From contig URBB01000103.1 of assembly GCA_900545835.1 (NCBI GenBank), forward strand, positions 1 to 6,969: a stretch of DNA of 6,969 nt, in the 5' to 3' direction. This stretch comes from an uncultured Collinsella sp. GTDB taxonomy: Bacteria; Actinomycetota; Coriobacteriia; Coriobacteriales; Coriobacteriaceae. The translations under genes were made by a program, and so were the position numbers. Below are positions 6,441-6,969 of this stretch, piece by piece. Within the stretch, counting starts at the first letter, position 1. Each line of letters starts with the position of its first letter. A model generated the notes under the pieces. The model was not told the origin of the DNA. It did not search any database and was given only the letters and a program-made list of their open reading frames with translations.

Positions 6441-6934
6441 ATGTATTGCACCAAGTGTGGAGCTCAGATACCCGACGGCTCCACGTTTTGCACGAGCTGC
6501 GGGGCTCGCGTGGGTGGCGCCGAGGATCAAGCGGAGCCCGTGGCGTTTCCAGTGGGGGACGCGCCGGCGTCCGCTCCTGTGGGACAGCAAACTCCTCAGG
6601 GTGCCCCGGTTCATATGGCGGCGCAGCCTCGTTATGAGGAGCCTATGACCGAGCCTGCCGAGGCCGCTCAGCCGTTTGTTCCGACGCCGCAGTCCAAGAT
6701 GCCCAAGCACAGGGGCCGCATCGTCGCGGCCGTTATCGGCGGCGTGGCCGTTGTCGCCATGGTCGCCGCTATCGTGATCGTGCCGCGTATTGGCGCGTCG
6801 TCTGAGGTGACTTCGGGCGGCAAGGGCTACGTTGTCTGTGCGTGCGAGACTAAAGTGCTGCCCAAGAACAGCAAGGGCAAAAAGCTTAAGAGCTATACCG
6901 TCGAGCTGGCGCCCACGAATGGCAAGGGCAAGAG
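6441..6934 (+). CDS. zinc-ribbon, single-pass membrane protein (3' end missing)
   Basis: The reading frame opens with ATG at 6441, five bases after GGGAG, and stays open to the end of genomic sequence, so the C-terminus is missing. About 164 genuine residues are visible. An N-terminal zinc ribbon has two knuckles, CTKC (Cys3, Cys6) and CTSC (Cys17, Cys20), in the form YCTKCGAQIPDGSTFCTSCG. A Pro/Ala/Gln-rich, low-complexity linker covers about 27-85. A basic patch (KMPKHRGR, 86-93) then precedes one hydrophobic membrane segment (about 94-114). The positive-inside rule puts the zinc ribbon in the cytoplasm and the rest outside. The external part begins GYVVCACETK (129-138) and is rich in lysine. 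Proteins with this plan are common in Gram-positive bacteria and most have no known role. I do not recognise the specific family. Residues read beyond base 6934 come from adaptor sequence. Confidence 0.85.
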
Positions 6935-6969
6935 CTGTCTCTTATACACATCTCCGAGCCCACGAGACC
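6935..6969. other. Illumina Nextera adaptor contamination
   Basis: From 6935 the sequence is CTGTCTCTTATACACATCT, the reverse complement of the Nextera transposase mosaic end. The next 15 bases, CCGAGCCCACGAGAC (6954-6968), are the reverse complement of the read-2 part of the same adaptor. The final C would be the first base of the index. All 34 bases match the known oligonucleotide, so this is untrimmed library adaptor at the contig edge, not bacterial DNA. Confidence 0.98.

Noticed and set aside
6389..6637. An 82-codon + strand frame (and a 118-codon frame from 6292) overlapping the zinc-ribbon start.
   Set aside because: They are arginine-rich shadow frames with no domain. The competing frame from 6441 has a ribosome binding site, two CxxC knuckles and a membrane segment.
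1..6969. CRISPR arrays, tRNA or rRNA genes, insertion sequences, toxin-antitoxin or phage-defence genes.
   Set aside because: I saw no spaced direct repeats, cloverleaf sequence, terminal inverted repeats or transposase-like frames. Apart from the NadE-like protein and the zinc-ribbon protein the genes are housekeeping.

Overview
The window is a GC-rich, gene-dense bacterial chromosome segment with every supported gene on the + strand. It looks like a contig from a high-GC actinobacterium. The gene style (an NAD-synthetase-like protein beside ruvC-ruvA-ruvB, a stand-alone fhs, and a zinc-ribbon membrane protein) suggests a Coriobacteriia gut bacterium such as Collinsella. That assignment is inference from recalled family and genome features, not from a search.

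Layout: bases 1-123 hold a strong hairpin-plus-T-tract terminator and the ribosome binding site of the first gene. Bases 124-2109 encode a 661-residue protein with the two-domain architecture of glutamine-dependent NAD+ synthetase (nitrilase-like amidase, then NAD synthase). The expected catalytic residues of both halves appear replaced, and a roughly 110-residue C-terminal extension follows. The frame is intact, so it reads as a maintained pseudoenzyme, not a decaying gene.

Bases 2110-2226 are a regulatory gap with a -10 element that directly abuts a near-perfect Gram-positive-type LexA box (AGAAC-N4-GTTCG). Next comes a tight ruvC-ruvA-ruvB operon (2227-4435), the complete Holliday-junction resolvasome: RuvA binds the junction, RuvB is the branch-migration motor and RuvC cuts. 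Both internal junctions are the same TGATG stop-start overlap, which suggests coupled translation. The LexA box predicts that the set is induced by DNA damage.

Bases 4436-4581 separate the operon from fhs (4582-6249), formate-tetrahydrofolate ligase, which feeds formate into the one-carbon folate pool. fhs has its own extended -10 promoter, a short leader with no room for a riboswitch, and a strong terminator (6275-6311).

After a 129-base intergenic stretch with a 12-base perfect palindrome, a zinc-ribbon plus single-membrane-segment protein begins at 6441 and runs off the contig. The last 35 bases (6935-6969) are not genomic. They match the Illumina Nextera transposase adaptor, so the last dozen residues readable in that frame are an artefact.
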